Shown in pieces: positions 17,628 through 25,873 of a DNA stretch of 64,000 nt. The translations under genes and the position numbers were made by a program. Within the stretch, counting starts at the first letter, position 1. Every line of letters begins with the position of its first letter. The notes beneath the pieces were generated by a model. It saw nothing but the letters and a program-made list of their open reading frames with translations. It was not told the DNA's origin and ran no database searches. Source of the stretch: Rouxiella badensis (GTDB lineage: Bacteria > Pseudomonadota > Gammaproteobacteria > Enterobacterales > Enterobacteriaceae); the NCBI GenBank assembly GCA_026967495.1, contig CP114060.1, positions 4,898,001-4,962,000 on the forward strand. Reading direction: 5' to 3'.

Positions 17628-18731
17628 ATGCTGCAGGGTTACTCTCAATTGCCTGATTTTACGGTGCAGCGTGAGCGCTTCCTCGCCGCTGCCAGACAAG
17701 CAGGCGCTAAACTCACGCAGTATCCTCATCCCCTGAAAGGCCCCAAGGGAGAAGCGTTAGCTACCGACGTGGCGGTGCTTGGCAACCCACAGTCTTCGCG
17801 ACTGTTCGTGGTGGTATCAGGCACGCACGGCGTGGAAGGTTACTACGGATCCGAATGTCAGATTGACTGGCTGGCCGTGAATCACGCTAATACGTTGCCC
17901 GCCGATACCGCCGTGGTCATGATCCACCTGCTCAATCCGTGGGGCACTGCGCACCTGAGGCGGGTCAATGAAGACAACATGGATCTTAACCGCAACTTTA
18001 TCGACTTTAGTAAGCCGCTGCCGGTGAATGCCCGCTATGAAGATCTGCATGATATTTATCTGAGTAAAGACTTAAACGGCCCTGAGCGCGCCGCCGCCGA
18101 CGACCTGATGGACAAGTACTCGCAGGAGTCAGGCTGGAGTGAGATCAAAAAAATCGTCGAGGCGGGTCAATACACCCATGCTGAAGGGATCTTTTTCGGC
18201 GGCCAGCAGCCGAGCTGGTCTAACCGCACGCTGCTTACCATCATTCAAACACATTTGGCACATGCCAAAGCGATAGTCAGTTTTGATCTGCATACCGGCG
18301 CGGGAGCCTATGGTCACCCGATGTTGATGGCGATTGCCGAAAAAGCTTATCCTTCGCTGCAACCGGCGCGTGAGGTGTTTGGCCCCTGGCTGTATGTGCT
18401 GATAACCGGCAAGAATATTGGCAGTAATACCGGCGTAACGGCGACGGCAACCGGCTACCTGTCTCAGTTTATGCTCGACAACTTACCCGATACTCAGCTG
18501 ATTCAACTGGTGGTCGAGTGCGGCACCTATGACGGTGAAACCATGCATCATCTGGTCCGCGACGACCACTGGCTGCATCTGTATGGCGATCCGCAGAGTC
18601 CGCAGGGCAAGAAAATCAAGGGTGAGCTGTTTGAAGGATTTTATCCGCAGGATAAAGACTGGCAGCAGTTGGTACATCTGCGCACCCAGCAAATCTTTAA
18701 TCGCGCCTTTAGCGCGTTGGCATCTCTTTAA
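17628..18731 (+). CDS. DUF2817 family M14-like metallo-carboxypeptidase
   Basis: 367-residue predicted zinc peptidase/amidase of the DUF2817 family, related to the M14 carboxypeptidase fold. Candidate zinc and catalytic residues: GTHGVEGYYGS (His, Glu) near residue 66, MDLNRNFIDF (Arg) near 120, SFDLHTGAGAYG (His) near 220 and VVECGTYDGE (Glu) near 300. No signal peptide, so probably cytoplasmic. RBS AAGGAGATAAGG. It follows the orphan binding protein with 57 bp spacing and the same direction, suggesting an operon that imports then trims an amino-acid conjugate. The substrate is unknown. Confidence 0.8.
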   Translation: MLQGYSQLPDFTVQRERFLAAARQAGAKLTQYPHPLKGPKGEALATDVAVLGNPQSSRLFVVVSGTHGVEGYYGSECQIDWLAVNHANTLPADTAVVMIHLLNPWGTAHLRRVNEDNMDLNRNFIDFSKPLPVNARYEDLHDIYLSKDLNGPERAAADDLMDKYSQESGWSEIKKIVEAGQYTHAEGIFFGGQQPSWSNRTLLTIIQTHLAHAKAIVSFDLHTGAGAYGHPMLMAIAEKAYPSLQPAREVFGPWLYVLITGKNIGSNTGVTATATGYLSQFMLDNLPDTQLIQLVVECGTYDGETMHHLVRDDHWLHLYGDPQSPQGKKIKGELFEGFYPQDKDWQQLVHLRTQQIFNRAFSALASL

Positions 18732-18775
18732 TACTTTGCGCATTGCCCAGACTGAGAGCAGCTTGGGCAATGCGT

Positions 18776-19555
18776 TTATACGCGTCCGTAGAAGGTCATA
18801 CGCGCCGTTTCAGAAAGTGAAATATCGGGCTGTGAATTATAGGCCAGCACCGCCAGCATTCGGGTTACCTCGCCTTCGGTCGGCGTCACGCGGTGAATCG
18901 CATTACGCCCGCGAAACAGCACTAAATCTCCCGCTTCGATGCCCAGTTTTTTCGGCTCGATAGCTTTACCCAGCAGCTGTTCCACGGCGGAATAGTTCAT
19001 ATCGCCGCCGTCTGCATCGCGTAAATTCTCAACGTATTCAAACACTCCGCCCGCCTGCGGTTTCTGTACCAGCAGCGTAATAGCAAACGAGGAGTTATCA
19101 AAATGCCAGCCCAACTCCTGACCGGCGCTGGCATAGTGCAGATTAATGGATGAGAGCGTGTCGGCATACGGATACAGTCGTTCTTCGCCCAGCACGGCGC
19201 ACAGAAAAGCACGGAATTCCGGCGCATCGTAAAGCGCACGCAGCGCCGATGCCTGAGGAATTTCCTCGTCAGTAATGCAGCCTTTAGATGAGACAATCTG
19301 GCGGTTCCTTGGATGCGTCGCCGGCAGGCTGTCGTCAGGTTTCAGCAGATAGACGTTATGATTGCTGCGGGTGTAATACGCCAAATGCCGATTTTCATCC
19401 CCTTCCTGTTTAATCGCGGCAAGTGCCGCAGGGGTGAGGAACTGGTTCAAAACCAGCGCCCCCTTTTCATCCAGCGTTTGCTTGCACTGCGCCAGAAAAT
19501 TAGCGTCCAGAATGGGATTTGCAGCGAGGTTTACAATCTTGTCGAGTGGTTGCAT
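18776..19555 (-). CDS. 2-oxoglutarate/Fe(II)-dependent oxygenase (ArpA/HalD-like)
   Basis: 259 residues with the double-stranded beta-helix iron motif: GWHFDNSSFAITLLVQ supplies His and Asp near residue 145, and GRNAIHRVTP supplies the distal His, followed by TRMLAVLAYN with the Arg that would bind 2-oxoglutarate. It resembles ArpA-type oxygenases, a group that includes the amino-acid halogenase HalD; because the Asp ligand is kept within the HxD motif, hydroxylation rather than halogenation is predicted. The substrate is unknown. Divergent from the GNAT gene at 19735. Confidence 0.8.
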   Translation of the reverse strand: MQPLDKIVNLAANPILDANFLAQCKQTLDEKGALVLNQFLTPAALAAIKQEGDENRHLAYYTRSNHNVYLLKPDDSLPATHPRNRQIVSSKGCITDEEIPQASALRALYDAPEFRAFLCAVLGEERLYPYADTLSSINLHYASAGQELGWHFDNSSFAITLLVQKPQAGGVFEYVENLRDADGGDMNYSAVEQLLGKAIEPKKLGIEAGDLVLFRGRNAIHRVTPTEGEVTRMLAVLAYNSQPDISLSETARMTFYGRV

Positions 19556-19734
19556 TGGAGCCCTCAGGAATTAATCAGGAAAAAATCAGTTGCTTCCACT
19601 TTAACCAACCCGCTCGCGGTTAGGAAACGAAATAGCGTGATGATTAACCTTTTTGTTAATCGGTTGCGACAAATGAAAACTTCTGATTTTATGAGGGTTA
19701 GTTCACAATCCCTTCAGGCACTACGGAAAATAAG

Positions 19735-20454
19735 ATGACAACATTAAATCATTTTGGACAACCGATCGGTGACGAGATCCCCGGCTGGCAAACGCGCCCT
19801 CTTCCAGAGCCTATTACGCTGCAAGGAAGCTATTGTCATCTTGAGCCACTGGACGTTGGCAAGCACAGCAAATCTCTGTTTAACGCCTGGCACAGCATTG
19901 ATGATGACCGAGACTGGACCTATTTCTCGATCAATCGCCCTGCTAGCCAGAAAGAGTGCGACACCTACATTACCAAGATCTCCAGCCTGAAGGATCCGCT
20001 CTATTTCGCGGTGATTGATAACGCCACCGGCGACGCGATCGGCGGTGTGTCATTAATGCGTATTGATGCGGTAAACGGCGTGGCGGAAATTGGCTGGGTC
20101 AACTGGTCCCCGCTGATGAAACGCTCGCGTTTCGGCACCGAGGCTATCTACCTGCTGCTGAGCTATCTGTTTGATACGCTGGGGTATCGCCGCTGTGAGT
20201 GGAAATGCAACAGCCTGAACGATGCCTCTAACGCCTCGGCCAAACGTTTTGGCTTCACGTTCGAAGGGACGTTTCGTCAGGCGCTTATCACCAAAGGCAA
20301 CAACCGCGATACCTGCTGGTATTCAATCATTGACGGCGAATGGCCGCCTATCGGTGCGGCGTTCAGGCAGTGGCTAAGCGCAGATAACTTCACGACTGAA
20401 GGCCTGCAAAAGCAAAAGCTTGAAGCCTTCATGCCTAAACCTAAAGCTGAGTAA
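19735..20454 (+). CDS. RimJ/RimL-like GNAT acetyltransferase
   Basis: 239 residues, longer than most GNATs, with ITLQGSYCHLEPLD at the start, the VAEIGWVNWSPLMKRSRFGTEA acetyl-CoA region (written here in part: EIGWVNWSP and RFGTEAIYLL) and SLNDASNASAKRFGFTFEGTF, the RimJ/RimL-type signature. Members acetylate protein N-termini or small amines. Divergent from the oxygenase gene, which suggests joint control. Confidence 0.85.
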   Translation: MTTLNHFGQPIGDEIPGWQTRPLPEPITLQGSYCHLEPLDVGKHSKSLFNAWHSIDDDRDWTYFSINRPASQKECDTYITKISSLKDPLYFAVIDNATGDAIGGVSLMRIDAVNGVAEIGWVNWSPLMKRSRFGTEAIYLLLSYLFDTLGYRRCEWKCNSLNDASNASAKRFGFTFEGTFRQALITKGNNRDTCWYSIIDGEWPPIGAAFRQWLSADNFTTEGLQKQKLEAFMPKPKAE

Positions 20455-20495
20455 ATCTGAAAAATAACTGAGTCAATTTAGAACAATGCGCCTCG

Positions 20496-21584
20496 CTAAC
20501 GAGTCTTGAGCCGCTCAGGCCGTTGCTCTTTCTCCAGCAGGCGTTTTTTTCGCTCTACGCCCCAGCGATATCCGGAAATATTGCCGTTGTTCTTCACGAC
20601 CCGATGACAAGGAATGGCGACCGCTAAAAGATTGGCGGCACAGGCGCCGGCCACCGCTCGTACGGCACGAGGCGAACCGATTTTTTCCGCCACCTCGGAA
20701 TAGCTGAGCGTTTCACCTACCGGGATAGCCCTCAGCGCATGCCACACCCGCTGTTGAAAAGCGGTACCGCGAATATCCAGCGGCAGCGCCAGTTCGCTTT
20801 GCGGACTGTCAACAAACCCCACCACGGTTGCGATACGTTTTTCGAAATCCTCATCATTGCCGAGCAACGTGGCGTGTGGAAAATTATCCTGTAGGCTTTC
20901 TACCAGCCTTTGCGGGTTATCGCCAAGCAGGATTGCGCAGATCCCGCGCGGACTTTCGGCAACCAGGATGTCGCCCAGCGAGCAACGCCCGACGGCAAAC
21001 CAGACCGCAGTGCCTTTACCCCCGGCGCGATAAGCGCTTGGCGTCATGCCCAGACTTGCGCCCGAGCTAGCGTAGAAGTTACCGTTCGAGGCATATCCGG
21101 CCTCAAGAATAGCCGAGGTGACCGACTGAGTTTCAACCAATTTTTCCCGTACCCGCTGCTGCCTTTTCGCCACTGCATAGGCGCGCGGCGTCAGGCCGGT
21201 GTGGGACTTAAACACGCGATGAAAATGGTAGGCGCTCAGCCCAACCTCTCGGGCCAGAGCCTCGAGAGTGGGCGTTTTTTCACTGGACTCAAGCAGGCGG
21301 CAGGCCTGCTCAACCTGCTGAATATGCTGTTGGCGCAGGGAAATACGCCCCTGACGGCAACGCTTGCAGGGGCGATAACCGGCGGCCTCCGCCTGCTTGG
21401 CCGCGGCAAAAAACTCGACATTTTCACGATTAGGCTGGCGCGACGGACAGGACGGCGCACAGTAAATTCCCGTAGTCCTGACGGCATAAACAAACTGCCC
21501 ATCGGCCGCAGCGTCACGGCCGACAATCGCCTGCCAGCAGGCGTCAGCATCGGCTAAGCGAATATTTTTATCATCACGTTTCAT
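20496..21584 (-). CDS. ada: Ada: O6-methylguanine/methylphosphotriester-DNA methyltransferase and activator
   Basis: Bifunctional adaptive-response protein. The N-terminal zinc domain has four Cys in GIYCAPSCPSR and YRPCKRCRQG; the first Cys accepts methyl groups from phosphotriesters and switches the protein to an activator. An AraC-type helix-turn-helix follows (GLSAYHFHRVFKSHTGLTP, about residue 120). The C-terminal methyltransferase domain has AVAIPCHRVVKNNG with the acceptor Cys near residue 320. MKRDDKNIRLADADACW is taken as the start (ATG 21584); an ATG four codons earlier is possible. No alkB partner follows directly. Confidence 0.95.
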   Translation of the reverse strand: MKRDDKNIRLADADACWQAIVGRDAAADGQFVYAVRTTGIYCAPSCPSRQPNRENVEFFAAAKQAEAAGYRPCKRCRQGRISLRQQHIQQVEQACRLLESSEKTPTLEALAREVGLSAYHFHRVFKSHTGLTPRAYAVAKRQQRVREKLVETQSVTSAILEAGYASNGNFYASSGASLGMTPSAYRAGGKGTAVWFAVGRCSLGDILVAESPRGICAILLGDNPQRLVESLQDNFPHATLLGNDEDFEKRIATVVGFVDSPQSELALPLDIRGTAFQQRVWHALRAIPVGETLSYSEVAEKIGSPRAVRAVAGACAANLLAVAIPCHRVVKNNGNISGYRWGVERKKRLLEKEQRPERLKTR

Positions 21585-21661
21585 GGTCAGTCTCACTCAT
21601 CGGATAGAATAACCCAACCTTACCCCCCTTAACGACGCTGAACACTCTGCGGCTTGCTTTT

Positions 21662-22183
21662 TCATTCCGCCAGCGGATGCGCCGGTGTCGCCAGAATAAG
21701 CTGGTAGAAGGCTAAATCCAACCAGTTATCGAACTTGTAGGCCGCCTGTCTGATGATGCCTGCCTCGACGAATCCGGCCTTGGTATGCAGGGCAATACTG
21801 GCCTGATTGGTGGCATCAATCCCACCAATTAGCGTGTGCACCTCACGGCGTTTCGCCTCGCCGATAATGGCATTGAGCAATATTTTGCCCAGCCCTTGCC
21901 CGCGATGTTCTGGGTGAATATAAATAGAGTGCTCGACGGAATATTTGTAGGCCGGCCATGCGCGGAAGGTCCCATAGCTGGCAAAACCGAGCAGCTTGCC
22001 GTCAGTGTCCTCCAGGCCGATGACCGGAAAATTACCGTTGCGCTTCGCGGCGAACCACGGCCACATGCTTTCCAGCGCCCGGGGTTTGTAGTCGTATAGC
22101 GCGGTTGAGTTAAGGATTGCCTCATTGAAAATCTCTAGTATTGCGACGGCGTGCTGCTGTTCGGTGCATTCGATCAAATTCAT
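21662..22183 (-). CDS. GNAT acetyltransferase, phosphinothricin/MnaT-like
   Basis: 173 residues in the Pat/YncA (MnaT) group: EIFNEAILNSTALYDYKPR near the start, SIYIHPEHRGQGLGKILL as acetyl-CoA loop near residue 95, and ATNQASIALHTKAGF. Members acetylate phosphinothricin, methionine sulfone/sulfoximine or similar amino acids. It is divergent from an XRE-cupin regulator across a 74-bp gap with a perfect palindrome, so that regulator probably controls it. Confidence 0.87.
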   Translation of the reverse strand: MNLIECTEQQHAVAILEIFNEAILNSTALYDYKPRALESMWPWFAAKRNGNFPVIGLEDTDGKLLGFASYGTFRAWPAYKYSVEHSIYIHPEHRGQGLGKILLNAIIGEAKRREVHTLIGGIDATNQASIALHTKAGFVEAGIIRQAAYKFDNWLDLAFYQLILATPAHPLAE

Positions 22184-22216
22184 GATTGTCCCCTTGTGGC
22201 TTTCAATTCCAATATA

Positions 22217-22232
22217 GTAGAATTAATTCTAC
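22217..22232. promoter_or_regulatory. Perfect 16-bp palindrome, putative operator
   Basis: GTAGAATTAATTCTAC lies midway between two divergent genes, the GNAT at 22183 and the XRE-cupin regulator at 22258. It is the most likely binding site of that regulator; this assignment is inference from position. Confidence 0.7.
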
Positions 22233-22257
22233 AAAAGTAAACACAGAGAAACATAAA

Positions 22258-22812
22258 ATGTCAATCGATGAAATAATTGCCGGCCGTCTGCAGGCGTTAC
22301 GCAAAGGAAAAGGCCTGAGTCTCGAACAGCTGGCCGCGCTTTCTGAGGTCAGCAAGGCGATGATTTCCAAGATTGAGCGTCAGGAAAGTAGTCCGAGTGC
22401 GACGGTTCTCGGCAGGCTGGCGGCCGGTCTGGGAATTTCCGTCACCCAACTGCTGTCAGAGGAAAACGCCGAAGCTAAAAATCTGCGTCGCCTCAAGCAG
22501 CAGGAAATCTGGCGCGACCCGGACATCGGCTATCTTCGCCGCCAGGTTTTGCCGCCCGAACCGTCGAGCGGGCTTGAGTTGATTGAAATCACGCTGCCCG
22601 CCGGGGCCAGAGTCAGTTATCCAAGCTGGGGAAACCGCGCCTATCGGCAGCGGCTGTGGCTGATTGAGGGGCAGTTGGCCATTGACTACGGCGAGAGTCG
22701 CTATGAATTAGCGACCGGAGACGTGCTGACGTTTGGCGTTGATTTAGCCGTCACTTTTGATAACGTGGGGTCTGAAGCCTGCCGCTATTTATTGGTGATT
22801 AATCAAGGATAA
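22258..22812 (+). CDS. XRE-cupin transcriptional regulator
   Basis: 184 residues. The N-terminal helix-turn-helix reads GLSLEQLAALSEVSKAMIS near residue 20, and a C-terminal cupin domain (residues 105-180) contains LPAGARVSYPSWG and GDVLTFGVDLAVTFDN, suggesting an effector-sensing pocket. ATG 22258 is chosen because the helix-turn-helix starts right after it; an open frame extends upstream through the operator but is not family-like. A GNAT gene starts 4 bp after its stop, giving a regulator-GNAT operon divergent from another GNAT. Confidence 0.88.
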   Translation: MSIDEIIAGRLQALRKGKGLSLEQLAALSEVSKAMISKIERQESSPSATVLGRLAAGLGISVTQLLSEENAEAKNLRRLKQQEIWRDPDIGYLRRQVLPPEPSSGLELIEITLPAGARVSYPSWGNRAYRQRLWLIEGQLAIDYGESRYELATGDVLTFGVDLAVTFDNVGSEACRYLLVINQG

Positions 22813-22816
22813 GGAA

Positions 22817-23293
22817 ATGCCAGTATCCATTATCAGTCTTACTACGGTGCTTGATGCCCGTTTTATCGCCTTGGTCAGCCAGCTTGATGCCTATCAGAGC
22901 GTGCTTTATCCGGCGGAAAGCGACTACAGTATGCCACTCGATCAGATGGCCGCCTTTGAGCACTATCCGTTTATCGCCGAAATTGACGGTGTCGCCGTCG
23001 GCTGTGCCTGTTTGTTTATTTGTGCCAACGGTCTGGCGGAAGTGAAACGCGTCTACGTCAATCCTGACTATCGCGGGCAACGCATCGCTGAGCGACTGAT
23101 GGATGCCGTTGAATCTCAGGCCCGACAGCTTGAACTGCCAAGCCTGTATCTTGAAACCGGCGTCGATCACCATGCCGCCATCGGCCTTTATCAGAAATGC
23201 GGCTTCACCCTGACCGAATGTTTCGGTGACTATCAGTACGATCCGCTGAGCGTTTACATGGTCAAGGTGCTGGCCTATCGGCAGGTCGTCTGA
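22817..23293 (+). CDS. GNAT family N-acetyltransferase
   Basis: 158 residues with AEVKRVYVNPDYRGQRIAERLM acetyl-CoA region (about residue 75; seen as VYVNPDYRGQRIAERLM), ETGVDHHAAIGLYQKCGF as the C-terminal motif. The RGQRIA loop deviates slightly from RxxGxG/A but fits. It begins 4 bp after the XRE-cupin stop, so it is probably co-transcribed and controlled by that regulator. The substrate is unknown. Confidence 0.85.
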   Translation: MPVSIISLTTVLDARFIALVSQLDAYQSVLYPAESDYSMPLDQMAAFEHYPFIAEIDGVAVGCACLFICANGLAEVKRVYVNPDYRGQRIAERLMDAVESQARQLELPSLYLETGVDHHAAIGLYQKCGFTLTECFGDYQYDPLSVYMVKVLAYRQVV

Positions 23294-23294
23294 G

Positions 23295-24992
23295 TCATGG
23301 GTCTATTTCAGCCAGCGCCTGGTGGACCTTTCGCAGCAGCCACATCGCACGGTCACGCTGGCGACGATACTGAGTCATCATCATGAGTCCGCTTTCAGGC
23401 GTAGTTTGCGATAAATCCGCCGCCAGTTCCTGGAAGCCGGGAAATGCGCCGCCGCGATAGCTGAGATCATAGTGAAAATCATCGGTCGAGCTGTAGCGCA
23501 GACGATGTAAATCACCCACGACGCGGCTCAGCAACGGCTGCCAGCGCGTCGGTTCTTCGCTTGCCCGCTGCGTAAGTCTTGCGACAGGTTCGCTCAGCGC
23601 CAGCAAACTCTTTTCGATTTCCCCCAAGGCAAAGCGAGCATCCACCCGCTGGCTAAGCGCATTGAGCGCCAACGCCATTTTGGCGAGATAGTCGGTCACG
23701 TCTAGAGGCAATATCGCCTCATGAAGTAATACCTCCAGCCAACGCACGTGGATCAGGCAGTCGCGCCAAAGAAGGGTTAAATCGACCTTATCATAGCCGT
23801 CGTGCTCGGTGTGCCACCACCAGCCGCCGCCGCTGCCGGGTGAATGGCTGGTTTTTTCGAGTGGCACTTCGCGCAGCGCGAAATGCAGCGGTACACCGCT
23901 GCCCCAGAATGACTGGTCACCGCCTTTGCCCAATGGCGCAATCCATCGCGCAGGCCTGTCGGTAACCGCCTCGACCGCCTGATTTAGAAAGGCTTGCGAC
24001 TCCGCGCCGCTGGCATTGATGACCACCTGAACCGCGTCTTTACAGCCCGGTGAATCTACGTTGATGTGTGCCACGCAGTGCTGGCCGAGCTGTTGTCGAT
24101 AGTTATCGGCATACCAGGTTGAGCCGCCGTAGCGGGCGTTAGAATGCCCCGGCCACCACGCGATGCGCAGGCCGCGCCGCAGCATTGCCGCTTGCGGTTT
24201 AAAATGCAGCGCCATCGCCAAACAGAGCGCATTACCGGTGGCATTGTCGGTGACCCCCTCATGCCACGAGTCATAATGTGAAGAGAGCAGCACAAATTCC
24301 GGACTCTGCCCGGCAATCTCGACCAGCGGCAGACTGCATGTTTTCACCTGCCGTTGTACCTCGGTGCTTAAAACGGCGTGAACCGGTGTGGTCACCAGAT
24401 TGCATAGGCCGAGCAGGTTCTGACCGTCGTGATAATTAATCGAAATCACCGGCAGGCGCGGATAGCGCTGCTGGTCATCCGGGGTCGGTGTGCCCCAGAT
24501 AGGCCCCACCGTCTCTTCGTGCAACGCGTTTTCGGTCGATCCCCAGATATGCACCAACCCAACGGCCTGCGCCGCATCCAGGCGCTGAACGTAATCCTCA
24601 AACCCCTGATCGGCAATGACAATCTTGCCCCTGACCTGTTCGGCCCACCGCTGCCACTCCCTGTCGGAACGCGCACGGGTTGAGTCGGCATCGTAAAATA
24701 GCGCCGCACTCACTCCCTGCGGGCAGTGTGCGGAAAAAGAACGCGTCTTGGCCCGGCAATGCCATTCCGGGAATTCGGGCAGCGCCAGCCGACCGGACAG
24801 CGGATCGCTCAGCAACAGTGGAATGTGTTCAATACGCGCATTCAGGCCGTGCGACTGAAGTTGATCCACCAACAGCGTGGCAGAACGCTCAGCATCTTCG
24901 CTGCCGGACAGACGATGCAGCTGCGAAAAAGCCAGCAGCAGGTCATCCATCACCGGCATCAGTTGGTCATATTCCGGGGGCGTAAAGGCCAT
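23295..24992 (-). CDS. M28 family zinc aminopeptidase with PA domain
   Basis: 565-residue peptidase. A PA-type insert (GLVHIWGSTENALHEE, about residue 150) precedes the M28 catalytic domain: LLSSHYDSWHEG (His, Asp) near 240, VTDNATGNALCLAMAL (bridging Asp) near 250, AHINVDSPGC (Asp) near 310 and WWHTEHDGYDKVD (His) near 405. The usual Glu-Glu pair is replaced by WWPGHSNARYGGSTWYA, as in one M28 subgroup, so the general base may differ. No signal peptide. Its ATG overlaps the stop of the binding-protein gene (TAATG), implying translational coupling. Confidence 0.82.
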   Translation of the reverse strand: MAFTPPEYDQLMPVMDDLLLAFSQLHRLSGSEDAERSATLLVDQLQSHGLNARIEHIPLLLSDPLSGRLALPEFPEWHCRAKTRSFSAHCPQGVSAALFYDADSTRARSDREWQRWAEQVRGKIVIADQGFEDYVQRLDAAQAVGLVHIWGSTENALHEETVGPIWGTPTPDDQQRYPRLPVISINYHDGQNLLGLCNLVTTPVHAVLSTEVQRQVKTCSLPLVEIAGQSPEFVLLSSHYDSWHEGVTDNATGNALCLAMALHFKPQAAMLRRGLRIAWWPGHSNARYGGSTWYADNYRQQLGQHCVAHINVDSPGCKDAVQVVINASGAESQAFLNQAVEAVTDRPARWIAPLGKGGDQSFWGSGVPLHFALREVPLEKTSHSPGSGGGWWWHTEHDGYDKVDLTLLWRDCLIHVRWLEVLLHEAILPLDVTDYLAKMALALNALSQRVDARFALGEIEKSLLALSEPVARLTQRASEEPTRWQPLLSRVVGDLHRLRYSSTDDFHYDLSYRGGAFPGFQELAADLSQTTPESGLMMMTQYRRQRDRAMWLLRKVHQALAEIDP

Positions 24993-25795
24993 TATTTCGC
25001 GCCTGATGCCTGATGCACCGCAATATCCAGGTCACCAAAGTACTTCACGCGGATCTTGTCCCAGGTGCCGTCGGCAACGATCTTCGCCAGCCCCTGATCG
25101 AGCAGCGCTTTCGTTTTGTCATCGCCTTTGCGGACGCCGAAGGACGATCCTACGCTAAACAACTTATCGTCCCGCACCTCAGGCCCGGTCAGGGTAAAAT
25201 CTTTACCCTGCGGCTTATTGAGGAAACCGTAGGTAACCGCCACCGCCGGGACCAGCGCCGCGTCGAGACGACCCGCCGTCAGATCCTGATAGATAGTATC
25301 CTGATCCGCATAGGGCACCACGTCGACGCCCTTCGGCAGCCAGTAGGCGTTGGCATACATTTCCTGAATCGAACCTTGCTGCACCGCCACGCGTTTACCT
25401 TTAAGCGACTCGGCGGTCGGCAACAGCGGACTGCCTTTCTGTACCACGAGCTTGGTGGGAATGTGATAAACAAAATCGCTGAAATCAATAACTTTACGGC
25501 GTTTATCCGTCGCCCCCTGCGGCGAAATGAAATCGACTTTTTTGGCGATCAGCGAAGGAATTTCGGCGTCAAAACTGGTCACCACATAGTCGCATTTCAC
25601 CTGCATCTCTTTGCAAATGGCGTTGGTGACATCAATTTCGTAGCCGCTCGGCGTCCCTTTTGCATCGCGGAACTGGAAAGGCGGATAGCTCAGGTCGGCC
25701 GCAACGCGCAGCGTCTCCTCGGCGTGGGCAGCACCGGCGGAAAGCGTCAGCCCCATCAGGGCCAGCGTCAGCATGCTTTTCGTCATCTTGTTCAT
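24992..25795 (-). CDS. amino-acid ABC transporter substrate-binding protein (orphan)
   Basis: Periplasmic solute-binding family 3 protein of 267 residues. A signal peptide (MNKMTKSMLTLALMGLTLSA, cleaved near AHA) is followed by LRVAADLSYPPFQFRD, GYEIDVTNAICKEM and ISPQGATDKRRKVIDFSDF, which holds the ligand Arg. The ligand is probably a polar or basic amino acid or a related amide. It is the middle gene of a probable M20 amidohydrolase / binding protein / M28 peptidase operon, with no permease or ATPase gene in the window. Confidence 0.9.
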   Translation of the reverse strand: MNKMTKSMLTLALMGLTLSAGAAHAEETLRVAADLSYPPFQFRDAKGTPSGYEIDVTNAICKEMQVKCDYVVTSFDAEIPSLIAKKVDFISPQGATDKRRKVIDFSDFVYHIPTKLVVQKGSPLLPTAESLKGKRVAVQQGSIQEMYANAYWLPKGVDVVPYADQDTIYQDLTAGRLDAALVPAVAVTYGFLNKPQGKDFTLTGPEVRDDKLFSVGSSFGVRKGDDKTKALLDQGLAKIVADGTWDKIRVKYFGDLDIAVHQASGAK

Positions 25796-25873
25796 TGATT
25801 CACTTCCTGTCTATTGTGATGTCTTGTTGTTATTTGTTTATTCAGGCATTGGGTGATGCAAAAGCGTCTAGAT

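Noticed and set aside
25013..25798. 261-codon open frame antisense to the binding-protein gene
   Set aside because: Its composition (His/Arg-rich) is the usual shadow of a GC-rich gene; the sense protein has a signal peptide and family motifs.
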